Assembly (NCBI GenBank): GCA_031262065.1
Contig: JAISIK010000035.1
Coordinates: 1-56,087, forward strand
From: Oscillospiraceae bacterium
Lineage (GTDB): Bacteria; Bacillota; Clostridia; Oscillospirales; Oscillospiraceae
Reading direction: 5' to 3'
Length of the DNA stretch: 56,087 nt
Shown here: positions 16,343 through 25,210 of the stretch, piece after piece
Numbering within the stretch: position 1 is the stretch's first letter
Layout: every line of letters starts with the position of its first letter
Notes under the pieces: generated by a model
The model's database searches: none
What the model saw: only the letters and a program-made list of their open reading frames with translations
Told to the model about the DNA's origin: nothing
Program-made: the position numbers and the translations under genes

Positions 16343-16371
16343 ATTGTAACAAGGTTTCAGACAAAATGCAA
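16343..16371 (-). promoter_or_regulatory. Promoter of the acyltransferase gene
   Basis: On the minus strand, TTGCAT (16371-16366), 17 bases and TACAAT (16348-16343), 49 bases before the start codon. Confidence 0.8.
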
Positions 16372-16391
16372 GCGTTCTGTGCATTTTTCGC

Positions 16392-17177
16392 TCAAATTGT
16401 TCCCGTGTAGCAGGCAATGGCATTCCCGCTGAGATAGAGGTCGCAGATTTTGCCGTTTTGCGCGGCTGCATCAACAAAGAGTGTGCCGCCGTCAACGTGC
16501 ACTTTCACATTTTCGCCCGAGAGCTTTCCCTGCAGGCTGAGCGCAGCCACGCTTGCCCCTGCGCCCGTGCCGCAGGCAAGGGTGAAGTCCTCCACACCGC
16601 GCTCAAAGGTCAAAAGGCGCAGTTCGCTGCGCGATACCACGCTGCACAAATTCACGTTTGCGCCGCCGGGAAAGCGCGGGCTATGGCGAAGGTTTCGCGC
16701 AAGCTCCCGCAGCTCGCTGCGCGGCGCGGTCAAATCGGCTTCGAGCACGGCGTGCGGAATGCCGGGCTCACCCAAAACCACGTACGCGCAGTCTGCGTAT
16801 TCTCGCAGCTCGCTTGGCGTGTTCAGGCGAATGCGGTAGAAATCCTCCGCCAGCCGCTCCCCGGTGACAAGCCCGGCGGTGGTTTCGATGCGCTGGGTCT
16901 TCCCCGCGATGCCTGCGTCAAAGCAGTAGCGGCAGACGCAGCGCGCGCCGTTACCGCACATTTCGGCTGCTGAGCCGTCGTTATTATAAAAGCGCATGGC
17001 GCAGTCCCCGCCGTTTTTCGGGGGAGAGAGTACCATCAAGCCGTCAGCGCCGACGGAGAATTTGCGGCGGCAGAGCGATTTTGCAAGCGCGGATAGGTCG
17101 CAGTCGTCAAATTCTCCGCTGAAATTATCCAAAATGACAAAATCGTTGCCCGCGCCGCACATTTTTGTGAATTTCAT
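16392..17177 (-). CDS. dapF: Diaminopimelate epimerase
   Basis: This 261-residue enzyme interconverts LL- and meso-diaminopimelate, the last step before lysine and the source of meso-DAP for peptidoglycan. The two catalytic cysteines are Cys74 (AEMCGNGARC) and Cys202 (LACGTGAGAS), each in the usual motif; the N-terminus KFTKMCGAGNDFVILDN is canonical. The ATG overlaps the thrB stop by 4 bases (ATGA), so it is translationally coupled as the third gene of a thrC-thrB-dapF operon. No other dap genes are in the window. Confidence 0.96.
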   Translation of the reverse strand: MKFTKMCGAGNDFVILDNFSGEFDDCDLSALAKSLCRRKFSVGADGLMVLSPPKNGGDCAMRFYNNDGSAAEMCGNGARCVCRYCFDAGIAGKTQRIETTAGLVTGERLAEDFYRIRLNTPSELREYADCAYVVLGEPGIPHAVLEADLTAPRSELRELARNLRHSPRFPGGANVNLCSVVSRSELRLLTFERGVEDFTLACGTGAGASVAALSLQGKLSGENVKVHVDGGTLFVDAAAQNGKICDLYLSGNAIACYTGTI

Positions 17178-18079
17178 GCCTGCCTCCCGTGTGCAGGCAC
17201 GCTGCATGCGCCCTGCGTATCCACTTCCAGCTGCAAAACGCGCCACTGCGGGCAGACCTCCGGCAGTTTCTGCGCCAGCTTCTGCGCAGCGGAATCGTCC
17301 CCCGCGATGCACAGGCAGGTCGGACCTGCGCCGGACAGGCAGAAGGCCGCGCAGCCGCAGCCCAGCGCCGCCTCCCGGGCTGCATCGTATCCCGCAACCA
17401 GCTCCTTGCGGTAGGGCTGGTGCAGGCGGTCGTCTAGCGCGAGGGAAATCATCGGCAGGTCCGCAGTTTCCAATGCGCGCAGAAGAAGCGCAGCATGAGA
17501 GACGTTGAACACTGCGTCTGCAAAGGGCACTTGTTTCGGAAGCGCTGCGCGGGCGCGCTGCGTGCTCAGCGTAAAATCGGGAATCAGCGCGATAAAGCGC
17601 AGCCGATTCGACAGCGGGAAGCGGGCGGTAACGGGGCGACCCTCGTGCATAAGGCTCGCCGTCATGCCGCCGTAGATTGCGGGGGCGAGATTATCGGGAT
17701 GCCCCTCCAGCTCGGTGCACAGGGCAAGCACTTCCTCGTTTGACAGCGGGCTTCCGTGCAGCAAATTCGCAGCCAGCACGCCGCCGATAATCATCGCAGA
17801 AGACGAGCCCAGCCCGCGGCAAACCGGGATTTGCGCATCGATGTGCATGCAAATGCCGCGCTCCATGGGAAGCCCCATTGCCTTCATCGCAAGGCGATAA
17901 GCAACGATTGCCAAATTGCGGGGATTTCTCCAGCGTTTGTCGCAGCCGGTGATGCGAAGCTCCGTGCCGCTCAGCTCGAAGGTATAGGTGTTGTAGAGCG
18001 CAAAGGCACAGCCGAAGGAGTCAAAGCCGGGACCTAAATTTGCGCTTGTAGCGGGAACGCGCAGGCTTACTCTATCCAT
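17174..18079 (-). CDS. thrB: Homoserine kinase
   Basis: This 301-residue GHMP-family kinase phosphorylates homoserine to O-phosphohomoserine with ATP. The N-terminal substrate motif VPATSANLGPGFDSFG and the ATP-binding motif VCRGLGSSSAMIIGG (86-100) are both clear, and the C-terminal FCLSGAGPTCL is present. Its start overlaps the 3' end of thrC by 13 bases and its stop overlaps dapF by 4 bases, giving a tightly packed operon. Confidence 0.96.
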   Translation of the reverse strand: MDRVSLRVPATSANLGPGFDSFGCAFALYNTYTFELSGTELRITGCDKRWRNPRNLAIVAYRLAMKAMGLPMERGICMHIDAQIPVCRGLGSSSAMIIGGVLAANLLHGSPLSNEEVLALCTELEGHPDNLAPAIYGGMTASLMHEGRPVTARFPLSNRLRFIALIPDFTLSTQRARAALPKQVPFADAVFNVSHAALLLRALETADLPMISLALDDRLHQPYRKELVAGYDAAREAALGCGCAAFCLSGAGPTCLCIAGDDSAAQKLAQKLPEVCPQWRVLQLEVDTQGACSVPAHGRQA

Positions 18080-19539
18080 GCGGTCTGCCTCACTTTCTCT
18101 AAAACATAGGCTTTCATATCCTCGCGGGCAATCGCGTCCTTGTGGCGCAGCGGCTTTTGCTCCAGAGCTGCAAGCTGCGCGGGAATCGGAACGCCCGTTT
18201 TTTCCTGCAGGCGGCGCATCAGCGCGAATTCGTCCTGTGAAGAATCCTCACCAAGCGCAGCGAGCACCGCTGCGGGGAATTTATAGGGGGAAGCAGTCGA
18301 GAGCACAACCAGCGGTGCGCTCGAATTCGCCTGCGCAAGATATGCATCCGCCACGCGCCATGCAACCGCCGTGTGCGTATCGAGCAGGTACTGGTGCGCA
18401 TTCCAAACCTCCGCAATCGTCTCGGAGGTCTCTAGGTCGTTGCAGCAGCCGCAGGGGAACTGCGCCTGAATCTTCGCAAGAAGCGCCTCGGAGATTTGAT
18501 AGCTGCCCTTTTCGCTCAGCGCCTGCATATAGCCGCTCACCGCCGCGCTGTCGCTCAGGAGGAACAAAAGCCGCTCGAGATTGCTCGAAACCAGAATATC
18601 CATCGACGGCGAGAGCGTCTTATGGAAGGGACGCAGGCGGTCGTAGCAGCCGGTTTCCAAAAACTGCGTGAGCACGTTGTTCTCATTCGAGGCGCACACG
18701 AGCTTGCCGACGGGAAGCCCGATCAACTTTGCAATGTATCCTGCAAGAATGTCGCCGAAATTGCCCGTCGGCACGACAAAATCCACGGCGTCGCCCCGCG
18801 AAATCCGCCCGGCGTCCAGCAAATCGGCGTAGGCTCTGAAATAATATACCACCTGCGGGGCAAGCCTGCCGATATTGATGGAATTTGCAGACGACAGCCG
18901 CGCCCCGCTGCCGCGCAGGTCAGTTGTGCGGAAAATTTCTTTCACGCCGTTCTGCGCGTCGTCGAAGTTGCCCTCCACGGCGCAAACGCAGACATTGCGC
19001 CCCTCTTGCGTGACCATCTGCGCCTGTTGCACCACAGAAACGCCCTCGCGCGGATAAAATACGATAATGCGCGTGCCCTCGACGTCTCGGAAGCCCTCCA
19101 AGGCAGCCTTGCCGGTGTCGCCGGAGGTTGCGGTGAGAATCACAATCTCGTCGCGCACGCCCTCCTGTTTTCGCGCTGCGGTGATGAGCTGCGGCAGCAT
19201 GGAAAGCGCCACATCCTTAAACGCCGAGGTCGGACCGCGGAAGAGTTCGAGCACGTAGCGATCCCCCACAGCCTTCAGCGGCGTGAGCTCCGGCGAATCA
19301 AATTTGCCGTCGTACGCCTTGCGCACCAGCTCTTCCATATTTTCAAAATCGGGCAGCAACGCGCCGAGAATCTGCGCCGCCATGGCGTAGGTGTCGAGCT
19401 TCAAAGTCGCTTGCCAATCAAAATGCAGGTCTTCAAACGCCTTCGACACATATAAACCACCGTCGGGCGCCATGCCTTGCAGAACAGCCGCAGTCGAGCC
19501 GGCTGTGATGTCGTCGTTTCTTGAGCTTTGATATTTCAT
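18067..19539 (-). CDS. thrC: Threonine synthase
   Basis: This 490-residue PLP enzyme converts O-phosphohomoserine to threonine. The cofactor lysine is Lys108 in GPTSAFKDVALSML; the glycine-rich phosphate loop TATSGDTGKAALEGF and SANSINIGRLAPQ are also present. The longer length and N-terminal extension (MKYQSSRNDD) fit the E. coli/yeast-type threonine synthase rather than the short Bacillus type. It is the first gene of the minus-strand operon, with a promoter that interlocks with the hom promoter. Confidence 0.96.
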   Translation of the reverse strand: MKYQSSRNDDITAGSTAAVLQGMAPDGGLYVSKAFEDLHFDWQATLKLDTYAMAAQILGALLPDFENMEELVRKAYDGKFDSPELTPLKAVGDRYVLELFRGPTSAFKDVALSMLPQLITAARKQEGVRDEIVILTATSGDTGKAALEGFRDVEGTRIIVFYPREGVSVVQQAQMVTQEGRNVCVCAVEGNFDDAQNGVKEIFRTTDLRGSGARLSSANSINIGRLAPQVVYYFRAYADLLDAGRISRGDAVDFVVPTGNFGDILAGYIAKLIGLPVGKLVCASNENNVLTQFLETGCYDRLRPFHKTLSPSMDILVSSNLERLLFLLSDSAAVSGYMQALSEKGSYQISEALLAKIQAQFPCGCCNDLETSETIAEVWNAHQYLLDTHTAVAWRVADAYLAQANSSAPLVVLSTASPYKFPAAVLAALGEDSSQDEFALMRRLQEKTGVPIPAQLAALEQKPLRHKDAIAREDMKAYVLEKVRQTAWIE

Positions 19540-19561
19540 ACAGAAAACTCCAATCTTATTC

Positions 19562-19590
19562 TTGCAATTTGCACAAAGCTATGATATACT
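19562..19590 (+). promoter_or_regulatory. Promoter of the hom-lysC-asd operon
   Basis: TTGCAA (19562-19567), 17 bases and TATACT (19585-19590). It occupies almost the same DNA as the minus-strand thrC promoter. Confidence 0.85.
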
Positions 19591-19609
19591 GTTTCCCAAG
19601 TAAATGCAA
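19581..19609 (-). promoter_or_regulatory. Promoter of the thrC-thrB-dapF operon
   Basis: On the minus strand, TTGCAT (19609-19604), 17 bases and TATCAT (19586-19581). The -10 shares two base pairs with the -10 of the opposite hom promoter, so polymerase cannot occupy both at once. Confidence 0.85.
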
Positions 19610-19667
19610 GTGTTTTTCTACGAAGAACACAGGTTTTATAAAAAGTGGGGAGTCGAGGTAGAAAAGG

Positions 19668-20831
19668 ATGCTGGATACTGCAAAAGTGATGCGAATCGGA
19701 TTGCTGGGCATGGGCACGGTCGGCGGCGGCGTGTACGAATTTGCACAGGCGCGCAAGGATATGGAAATTGCCTATATTTTGGATATTCGCCAATTCCCGG
19801 AGCTGCAATGCACCGTCACGTCCGATATCGACGTTATTCTGCGCGACCCGACGGTGGATGCGGTCATCGAAACGATGGGCGGTCTTCACCCTGCCTACGA
19901 ATATGTGTGCGCCGCGCTGCGCGCGGGTAAGCACGTCATCACCGCAAATAAGCTGCTCATCGCCGCGCATTACCGCGATTTGGTGCAGCTTGCCTCGGAG
20001 AATCATGTCGCTCTTCGCTGCTCTGCCGCAGTCGGCGGCGGTATTCCGTGGCTGCCGAATCTGGAATGCGCCCTTGAGCAGGAGAACATCATCCGCATCA
20101 GCGGCATTATGAACGGCACAACGAACTATATATTAGATAGTATGCACCGCAGCGGCGCAGGCTTTGCAGAAGTCCTGAAAAAAGCGCAGGAATTGGGCTA
20201 CGCCGAAAAAGACCCCGGCGACGACATCAACGGCGCGGATATCCGCCGAAAAATCGTCATCTCGTCGAATATCGCCTACGGCTGCGTGATTCAAGAGAGC
20301 GACGTCGCGGTTGCGGGCATTGAAACCATTACCGATGCGGATATTGCGGCGTTTAAGCGCATGGGGCGCATCTGCAAGCTCATCGCCAGCTCCCGCAAGC
20401 TGAGCGGCGCGGTAGCGGTCTATGTCGAGCCTGCCTTGTTAGAGCCGCCGATGCACGAGTCCGCCATTCCGGGGAACTTCAACCTGATTTCCTTCACCGG
20501 CGAGCACATCGGCAAGCAGAGCTTCTACGGGCAAGGCGCGGGACGTTACCCCACGGCATATAATGTACTGCAAGACTGCGTGGATGTCCGAAACGGTCTG
20601 CGCGGCTTCTATAATAACAAAATGGAGCCCATGCGGGTGGACAATTCCAGCGTAATTCGGCAATACTATGTCCGAACGGCGCAAATCGACGAATGGCTGC
20701 GGGTGCATATCGACACCATTCTCGACTGCGGCGTTGTTACAACGCCCCTGTCTGTCACGCAAATGCACGCATGGCTGCAAGAACAAAAGAAAACAGATCC
20801 CGGCTGCTTTGTTGCATCAATTCGGGAGTAG
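19668..20831 (+). CDS. hom: Homoserine dehydrogenase
   Basis: This 387-residue enzyme reduces aspartate semialdehyde to homoserine, the branch to threonine and methionine. The nucleotide-binding motif GLLGMGTVGGGVYEF, GKHVITANK, GIMNGTTNYIL and the catalytic region EKDPGDDINGADIRRK are present. The usual C-terminal ACT domain is missing or cut to about 60 residues, which suggests weak or absent classical threonine feedback. The start at 19668 (GAGG upstream) is chosen over the internal ATG at codon 8. lysC follows 14 bases downstream. Confidence 0.95.
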   Translation: MLDTAKVMRIGLLGMGTVGGGVYEFAQARKDMEIAYILDIRQFPELQCTVTSDIDVILRDPTVDAVIETMGGLHPAYEYVCAALRAGKHVITANKLLIAAHYRDLVQLASENHVALRCSAAVGGGIPWLPNLECALEQENIIRISGIMNGTTNYILDSMHRSGAGFAEVLKKAQELGYAEKDPGDDINGADIRRKIVISSNIAYGCVIQESDVAVAGIETITDADIAAFKRMGRICKLIASSRKLSGAVAVYVEPALLEPPMHESAIPGNFNLISFTGEHIGKQSFYGQGAGRYPTAYNVLQDCVDVRNGLRGFYNNKMEPMRVDNSSVIRQYYVRTAQIDEWLRVHIDTILDCGVVTTPLSVTQMHAWLQEQKKTDPGCFVASIRE

Positions 20832-20845
20832 AAAAGAGAAACAAT

Positions 20846-22162
20846 ATGCTGAAAGTATTGAAATTCGGCGGCTCGTCCATGGCGGACGCCGCGCATTACA
20901 AAAAAATAAAGGACATTGTCGCTGCGGATTCTTCCCGCCGCGTGGTTGTCGTCTCCGCAGCGGGCAAGCAGAACAAGGCGGATCACAAAATCACCGACCT
21001 TTTGTACCTGTGCTATGCACATTTGCAGTACAGCGTCTCCTGCGATGGGATTTATCAGCTGATTCGCAGCCGCTACTGCTCCATTCGCGACGATTTGGGT
21101 CTGCAAACCGACTTAGATCCCGCATTCGACGCCCTGCGCGAAAAGATGGAGCGCGGCATTTCTCTGGACGAATTGGTCTCCCGCGGCGAATACTTCTCCG
21201 CTGTTCTGATGGCGGACTATCTGGGCTTCGAGTTTATCGACGCCGCTAGCTGGCTCTACTTCCGCTACGACGGTACGATTGACCAAGAGAAGTCCTACGC
21301 CGCCCTGCGCGAACTTGCCGAGGGCAAATGCGTCGTCATTCCCGGCTTCTACGGGCTTATGCCCGACGGCAAGGTGCGCACGCTCACCCGCGGCGGCTCA
21401 GATATTACAGGCGCTTTGGCAGCAGCCGCGCTGGACGCCGACGTTTACGAGAACTGGACGGACGTCTCCGGCATCTTAATGGCGGACCCCCGCGTGGTAG
21501 ACAACCCGAAAACCATCGAGCGGGCAACCTACAACGAGCTGCGCCAGCTGTCGTACAGCGGCGCGCAGGTGCTGCACGAGATGACGGTATTCCCCGTGCG
21601 CGAGAAGAAAATCCCGCTGCGCATCTGCAACACCAACGAGCCGGAGCATCCCGGCACGCTGGTTTCCGAAGAATTTGTGGAAGCGCCGTCGCCCGCCCAG
21701 CGCTTTATCACCGGCATTGCGGGCAAAAAAGACTACTCGATTATGACGATTTCCAAGAAGGGGATGTCCGGCAACGTCAGCACCTTCCGCGAGATTCTGG
21801 AAATCTTTGAAAACCACAGCGTCCCCGTGGAATACACGCCCAACGGCATCGACTGCGTTTCGCTCGTGGCAAGCACGGAAAAATTCGCAGCCTCCCAGTA
21901 CACCATCATCGACGAGCTGCGAAACACCATTCACCCCGATTCCATTAAGGTTTCGGACGAAATCTCCATCGTCGCTGCGGTCGGACGCAAAATGGCGTTT
22001 CGCGCAGGTACTTCGGGCAAAATCTTCGCAGCGCTCGGGCAGGTGGGCATCAATATCCGCATGATTTCCCAAGGGCCGGACGAACTGAATATTATCGTCG
22101 GCGTGGACAACAAGGACTACGCCAACACCATCCGCGTTTTGTATAACGCATTTGTAAAATAA
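20846..22162 (+). CDS. lysC: Aspartate kinase
   Basis: This 438-residue enzyme catalyses the first step of the aspartate-family pathway, phosphorylating aspartate. The kinase domain shows KFGGSSMADA at the N-terminus, the substrate-binding LVSRGEYFSA, the TRGGSDITG loop and WTDVSGILMADPR. Two ACT repeats (about 305-438) contain KKGMSGNVSTFREIL and AGTSGKIFAALGQVGINIR and should bind lysine and/or threonine for feedback. An open frame reaches upstream into hom, but the ATG at 20846 gives the canonical N-terminus. It is the middle gene of hom-lysC-asd. Confidence 0.96.
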   Translation: MLKVLKFGGSSMADAAHYKKIKDIVAADSSRRVVVVSAAGKQNKADHKITDLLYLCYAHLQYSVSCDGIYQLIRSRYCSIRDDLGLQTDLDPAFDALREKMERGISLDELVSRGEYFSAVLMADYLGFEFIDAASWLYFRYDGTIDQEKSYAALRELAEGKCVVIPGFYGLMPDGKVRTLTRGGSDITGALAAAALDADVYENWTDVSGILMADPRVVDNPKTIERATYNELRQLSYSGAQVLHEMTVFPVREKKIPLRICNTNEPEHPGTLVSEEFVEAPSPAQRFITGIAGKKDYSIMTISKKGMSGNVSTFREILEIFENHSVPVEYTPNGIDCVSLVASTEKFAASQYTIIDELRNTIHPDSIKVSDEISIVAAVGRKMAFRAGTSGKIFAALGQVGINIRMISQGPDELNIIVGVDNKDYANTIRVLYNAFVK

Positions 22163-22174
22163 GGAGGGTCTCGT

Positions 22175-23179
22175 ATGAAAACATATACTGTCGCCATCTT
22201 AGGCGCAACCGGCGCAGTCGGGCAGGAAATGATGAAGATTCTTGCAGAGCGCGATTTCCCCGTCAAGGAACTGCATCTGCTGGCAAGCGCGCGCAGCGCG
22301 GGTAAATTCTTGGAGTGGAAAGGCAAGGCAATCGAGGTCGAAGAGGCATGCGACGAAGCCTTTGCCGGAATCGACATCGTTCTGGGCGCTGCTGAAAATG
22401 ACATCGCGAAGAAGTTCGCGCCCGCAATCGTCAAGGCAGGCGCGGTCTTTGTGGATAACTCCTCTGCATTCCGCCTCGAGCCGGATGTGCCGCTGATTGT
22501 CCCCGAGGTGAACCCCGAGGATGCGAAAACCCATAAGGGCATCATCTCCAACCCCAACTGCTCGACCATTATCGCAGTTACCGCAGTCAACGCGCTCAAT
22601 GCGCTCAGCCCCATCCGCTCCATGGTCGCCTCGACCTATCAGGCGGTCTCCGGCGCAGGCGCAGGCGGCCCGTTGGAGCTTGCGCAGCAGGTGGAGGCGC
22701 TTCGCGAGGGCAAGCCCGCAGAGGCGAAGGTCTTTGCCTATCAAATCGCCTATAACCTCATTCCGCAAATCGGCGGCGGGCAGTACGAGGGCTACACCAG
22801 CGAGGAAATGAAGATGCAAAACGAGGGCAGAAAGATTATGCACCTGCCGGAATTGCGCGTCAACTGCACCTGCGTGCGTGTGCCGGTTGTGCGTAGCCAC
22901 TCGATTTCCGTGACGCTGCGTTTTGAAGAGCCGGTCAGCGTGGAGGACGCGCGGCGCGTCATCGCAGCCGCTCCCGGCTGCCGTCTGGTCGATGATTTGG
23001 ATAATAAGCAGTATCCCATGCCGCTGGACACCTCCGATCAGGATATCGTTTTTGTCGGGCGCATTCGCCCCGACCTCACGGACGACAAGGGTCTGACGCT
23101 GTGGTGCTGCGGCGATCAGGTTCGCAAGGGCGCTGCAACCAACACCGTGCAGATTGCAGAACTCCTGCTCGAGAAATAG
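22175..23179 (+). CDS. asd: Aspartate-semialdehyde dehydrogenase
   Basis: This 334-residue enzyme reduces aspartyl phosphate to aspartate semialdehyde, the branch point between lysine/DAP and threonine. The NADP motif VAILGATGAVGQEM, catalytic Cys129 in ISNPNCSTI and the histidine in VVRSHSISV are clear. A strong GGAGGG ribosome-binding site lies seven bases ahead of the ATG. With lysC and hom it completes the common pathway in one transcript, ended by a hairpin terminator. Confidence 0.97.
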   Translation: MKTYTVAILGATGAVGQEMMKILAERDFPVKELHLLASARSAGKFLEWKGKAIEVEEACDEAFAGIDIVLGAAENDIAKKFAPAIVKAGAVFVDNSSAFRLEPDVPLIVPEVNPEDAKTHKGIISNPNCSTIIAVTAVNALNALSPIRSMVASTYQAVSGAGAGGPLELAQQVEALREGKPAEAKVFAYQIAYNLIPQIGGGQYEGYTSEEMKMQNEGRKIMHLPELRVNCTCVRVPVVRSHSISVTLRFEEPVSVEDARRVIAAAPGCRLVDDLDNKQYPMPLDTSDQDIVFVGRIRPDLTDDKGLTLWCCGDQVRKGAATNTVQIAELLLEK

Positions 23180-23186
23180 AAAAAAC

Positions 23187-23219
23187 TGGGGTGCACTTCA
23201 CAAGTGCACCCCGATTTTA
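23187..23219. terminator. Bidirectional terminator between asd and the MocR gene
   Basis: An 11-bp stem (GGGGTGCACTT at 23188-23198 with AAGTGCACCCC at 23202-23212) has a three-base loop. It is flanked by AAAAAA on the left (U-tract for the minus strand) and GATTTTAT on the right. Confidence 0.85.
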
Positions 23220-24596
23220 TAGAATTTGCGCCAGCAGTTCCATCGCCCGTGTTGCCTGCTCTTTGGGAAGGCAGGCGTAGTTGAGAATCATGCAGCCGCC
23301 GCTGTCTTGCCCGTCTGCACGGTAATCGCTGAGAAATTTCACCGCCAAGCCCCGCTGCGCAGCCGCCTTTTTTAGGGCGGCGTCTGTTTTTTCTGTGCGC
23401 AAAAGCAGCAGGAAATGCGTGCCCGCGTTTTCCTCGCGAATGCTGTATTTCCCGCGAAGCGGGCTTGCCTCCAGAACCGCAAAAATCTCCGCACGTCGAT
23501 CGCGATAGCGCTTGCGCAAGCGGTTGACGTGCTTTTCGTATGCGCCGCCGGAGATAAAGCGGGCAAGCGTGTACTGTTCAAAGCTCGGCACGGTGCAGGC
23601 GTAAAATCCCAGCTTTTCCTGCATGCGCCGCATCAAATCCCGCGGCAGGCACAGATACGCAATGCGCAGCGACGGCGCAATGGTTTGGGAAAAGGTGCTC
23701 AAATAAATCACCCGCTGCCCCATATCGAGAGAAAACAGCGGCGGAACGGGCTTCCCCGAATGGCGCAGCTCGCTGTCGTAGTCGTCCTCCAAAATATAGC
23801 GCCCCTGCGCCTCGTGCGCCCAGTGCAGCAGTTCGTTGCGGCGGCGAATGGGCATGACATTGCCTGTGGGGTAATGGTGCGCGGGGGAAATATGCGCAAT
23901 TTGCGCGCCGCTTTGACGCAGGTCATCCACGCAAAGCCCATCGCTGTCCATGGGGATATGGCAAATCGCTACGTCATTGGCGGCATAAATGCCCGATATT
24001 TTCCGATACCCGGGGTCTTCCACGCCGTAGCGAATGTCTCTGCCGAGCAGCTGCACAATCAGCCCGTAGAGGTACTCGTTTCCCGCGCCGATGAGAATTT
24101 GCTCCGGCGCAACCTGCATGGCGCGCGACTGGTACAGATGCTGCGCAATCGCCTGCCGAAGTGTCGGCACGCCGCAAAGCTCCACCGGGCGCAGAAGTTC
24201 ATGCGTCTGTTCAGAGAGTACGCTGCGCATCGTCTTCGCCCAAACGGAGAAGGGAAAGGGCACATCCTCCCCGCCGCCGCTCAAATCCAAAAGCGCGGGC
24301 GCGCTGCCGCGGCTCTCCTGCGGCGCAATCGGCGGCGCAGGGCGTTTCCTCTCGCCGATTGCGCAGACAAAATGCCCGCTTCGCTCCCGCGACGCGATAT
24401 AGCCCTCGGCAAGCAGCTGCGCATACGCGCTTTCCACCGTCGCTACGCTCACGCCCAAATTGCCCGCCAGCGCCCGCTTCGACGGCAGGCGCGCGCCCGC
24501 AGGAAGCAGCCCGCCCGTAATATCCGCGCGGATTTTGTGGTACAGCGCGTCGTATAAGCTGCGCCCTTTTTCCTTTTTCAGCGTGTAGGTCAGCAT
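23217..24596 (-). CDS. MocR-family transcriptional regulator (GntR HTH plus aminotransferase-like domain)
   Basis: This 459-residue regulator has an N-terminal GntR winged helix (about 12-78; LPSKRALAGNLGVSVATVESAY) and a fold-type I aminotransferase-like domain (about 105-459) with HHYPTGNVMP and EDDYDSELR. MocR/PdxR/GabR proteins normally hold PLP on a lysine in a TFSK motif. Here the motif reads STFSQTIAPSLRIAYL and the lysine is Gln304 (codon CAA, 23687-23685). It may therefore sense something else, bind PLP non-covalently or act as an apo-regulator. The start at 24596 has GGAGG upstream. It is divergent from the ECF S-component gene, its likely target. Confidence 0.92.
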   Translation of the reverse strand: MLTYTLKKEKGRSLYDALYHKIRADITGGLLPAGARLPSKRALAGNLGVSVATVESAYAQLLAEGYIASRERSGHFVCAIGERKRPAPPIAPQESRGSAPALLDLSGGGEDVPFPFSVWAKTMRSVLSEQTHELLRPVELCGVPTLRQAIAQHLYQSRAMQVAPEQILIGAGNEYLYGLIVQLLGRDIRYGVEDPGYRKISGIYAANDVAICHIPMDSDGLCVDDLRQSGAQIAHISPAHHYPTGNVMPIRRRNELLHWAHEAQGRYILEDDYDSELRHSGKPVPPLFSLDMGQRVIYLSTFSQTIAPSLRIAYLCLPRDLMRRMQEKLGFYACTVPSFEQYTLARFISGGAYEKHVNRLRKRYRDRRAEIFAVLEASPLRGKYSIREENAGTHFLLLLRTEKTDAALKKAAAQRGLAVKFLSDYRADGQDSGGCMILNYACLPKEQATRAMELLAQIL

Positions 24597-24633
24597 AGCG
24601 CCTCCGTCTGGTATGATTAAAAAACTCAAATTT

Positions 24634-24676
24634 GGTTATTTTAATATGGTCAGTTCTTAGTATAATCAGTTTTATC
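24634..24676. promoter_or_regulatory. Putative MocR operator region between divergent genes
   Basis: The AT-rich 104-base spacer contains TCAGTT at 24650-24655 and again at 24666-24671 (16-base period), and a related GGTTATTT at 24634. Direct repeats in the shared intergenic region are usual for MocR/PdxR operators, but this match is weak. Confidence 0.3.
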
Positions 24677-24700
24677 AAAAAAATCAAGCGGGAGAATGCG

Positions 24701-25210
24701 ATGAAACGGACACATCGGCTCGTGCTGTGCGCACTGTTCGCCGCGCTGACCTGCGTGGCAACGCTTACCCTACAAATGCCGTCCCCCACGGGCGGCTACT
24801 GCAATCTCGGCGATTGCGTTATCCTGCTCGGCGCGTTTTTCCTGCCGCCGCTCGGCGCGCTCGCAGCGGGCGGGATCGGCGCGATGCTTGCAGACCTCCT
24901 GCTCGGCTTTGCAGTCTATGCCCCGGCGACGCTGGGTATTAAGGCGCTGCTTGCGCTGACCGCCGCCCTGCTTTTCCGCGCCCTGCGCGAAAAAACCGTC
25001 TTTTTTGCCTTGCTCACGGCATGCCTTTGCGGCGAGGCGGTGATGGTAGCGGGCTATTTTCTCTTCGAGAGCGGGCTGTACGGCGCGGCAGCCGCCGCGC
25101 AGAGCCTGCTTATGACAAATCTGCCGCAGGCTGCCCTTGCAGTCGTGAGCGCCATGGCGCTCTATGGGCTATTTTACAGAACACAGAAAGGACGTACGCT
25201 TCATGTATGA
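24701..25210 (+). CDS. ECF transporter S component (vitamin uptake)
   Basis: This 169-residue integral membrane protein with five to six helices resembles substrate-binding S subunits of energy-coupling factor transporters (VLCALFAALTCVATL, then a GDCVILLGAFFLPPLGALA segment and a second half ending in a basic tail). Such proteins capture a vitamin and share the EcfAAT module encoded elsewhere. Divergent pairing with a MocR/PdxR-type regulator suggests vitamin B6 or a related compound, but this is inference. The ATG at 24701 follows GGGAG. The last bases overlap the UPF0340 gene. Confidence 0.85.
   Translation: MKRTHRLVLCALFAALTCVATLTLQMPSPTGGYCNLGDCVILLGAFFLPPLGALAAGGIGAMLADLLLGFAVYAPATLGIKALLALTAALLFRALREKTVFFALLTACLCGEAVMVAGYFLFESGLYGAAAAAQSLLMTNLPQAALAVVSAMALYGLFYRTQKGRTLHV

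Noticed and set aside
23415..24557. A 380-codon open frame antisense to the MocR gene
   Set aside because: It has the arginine-rich composition typical of a shadow frame and no ribosome-binding site.
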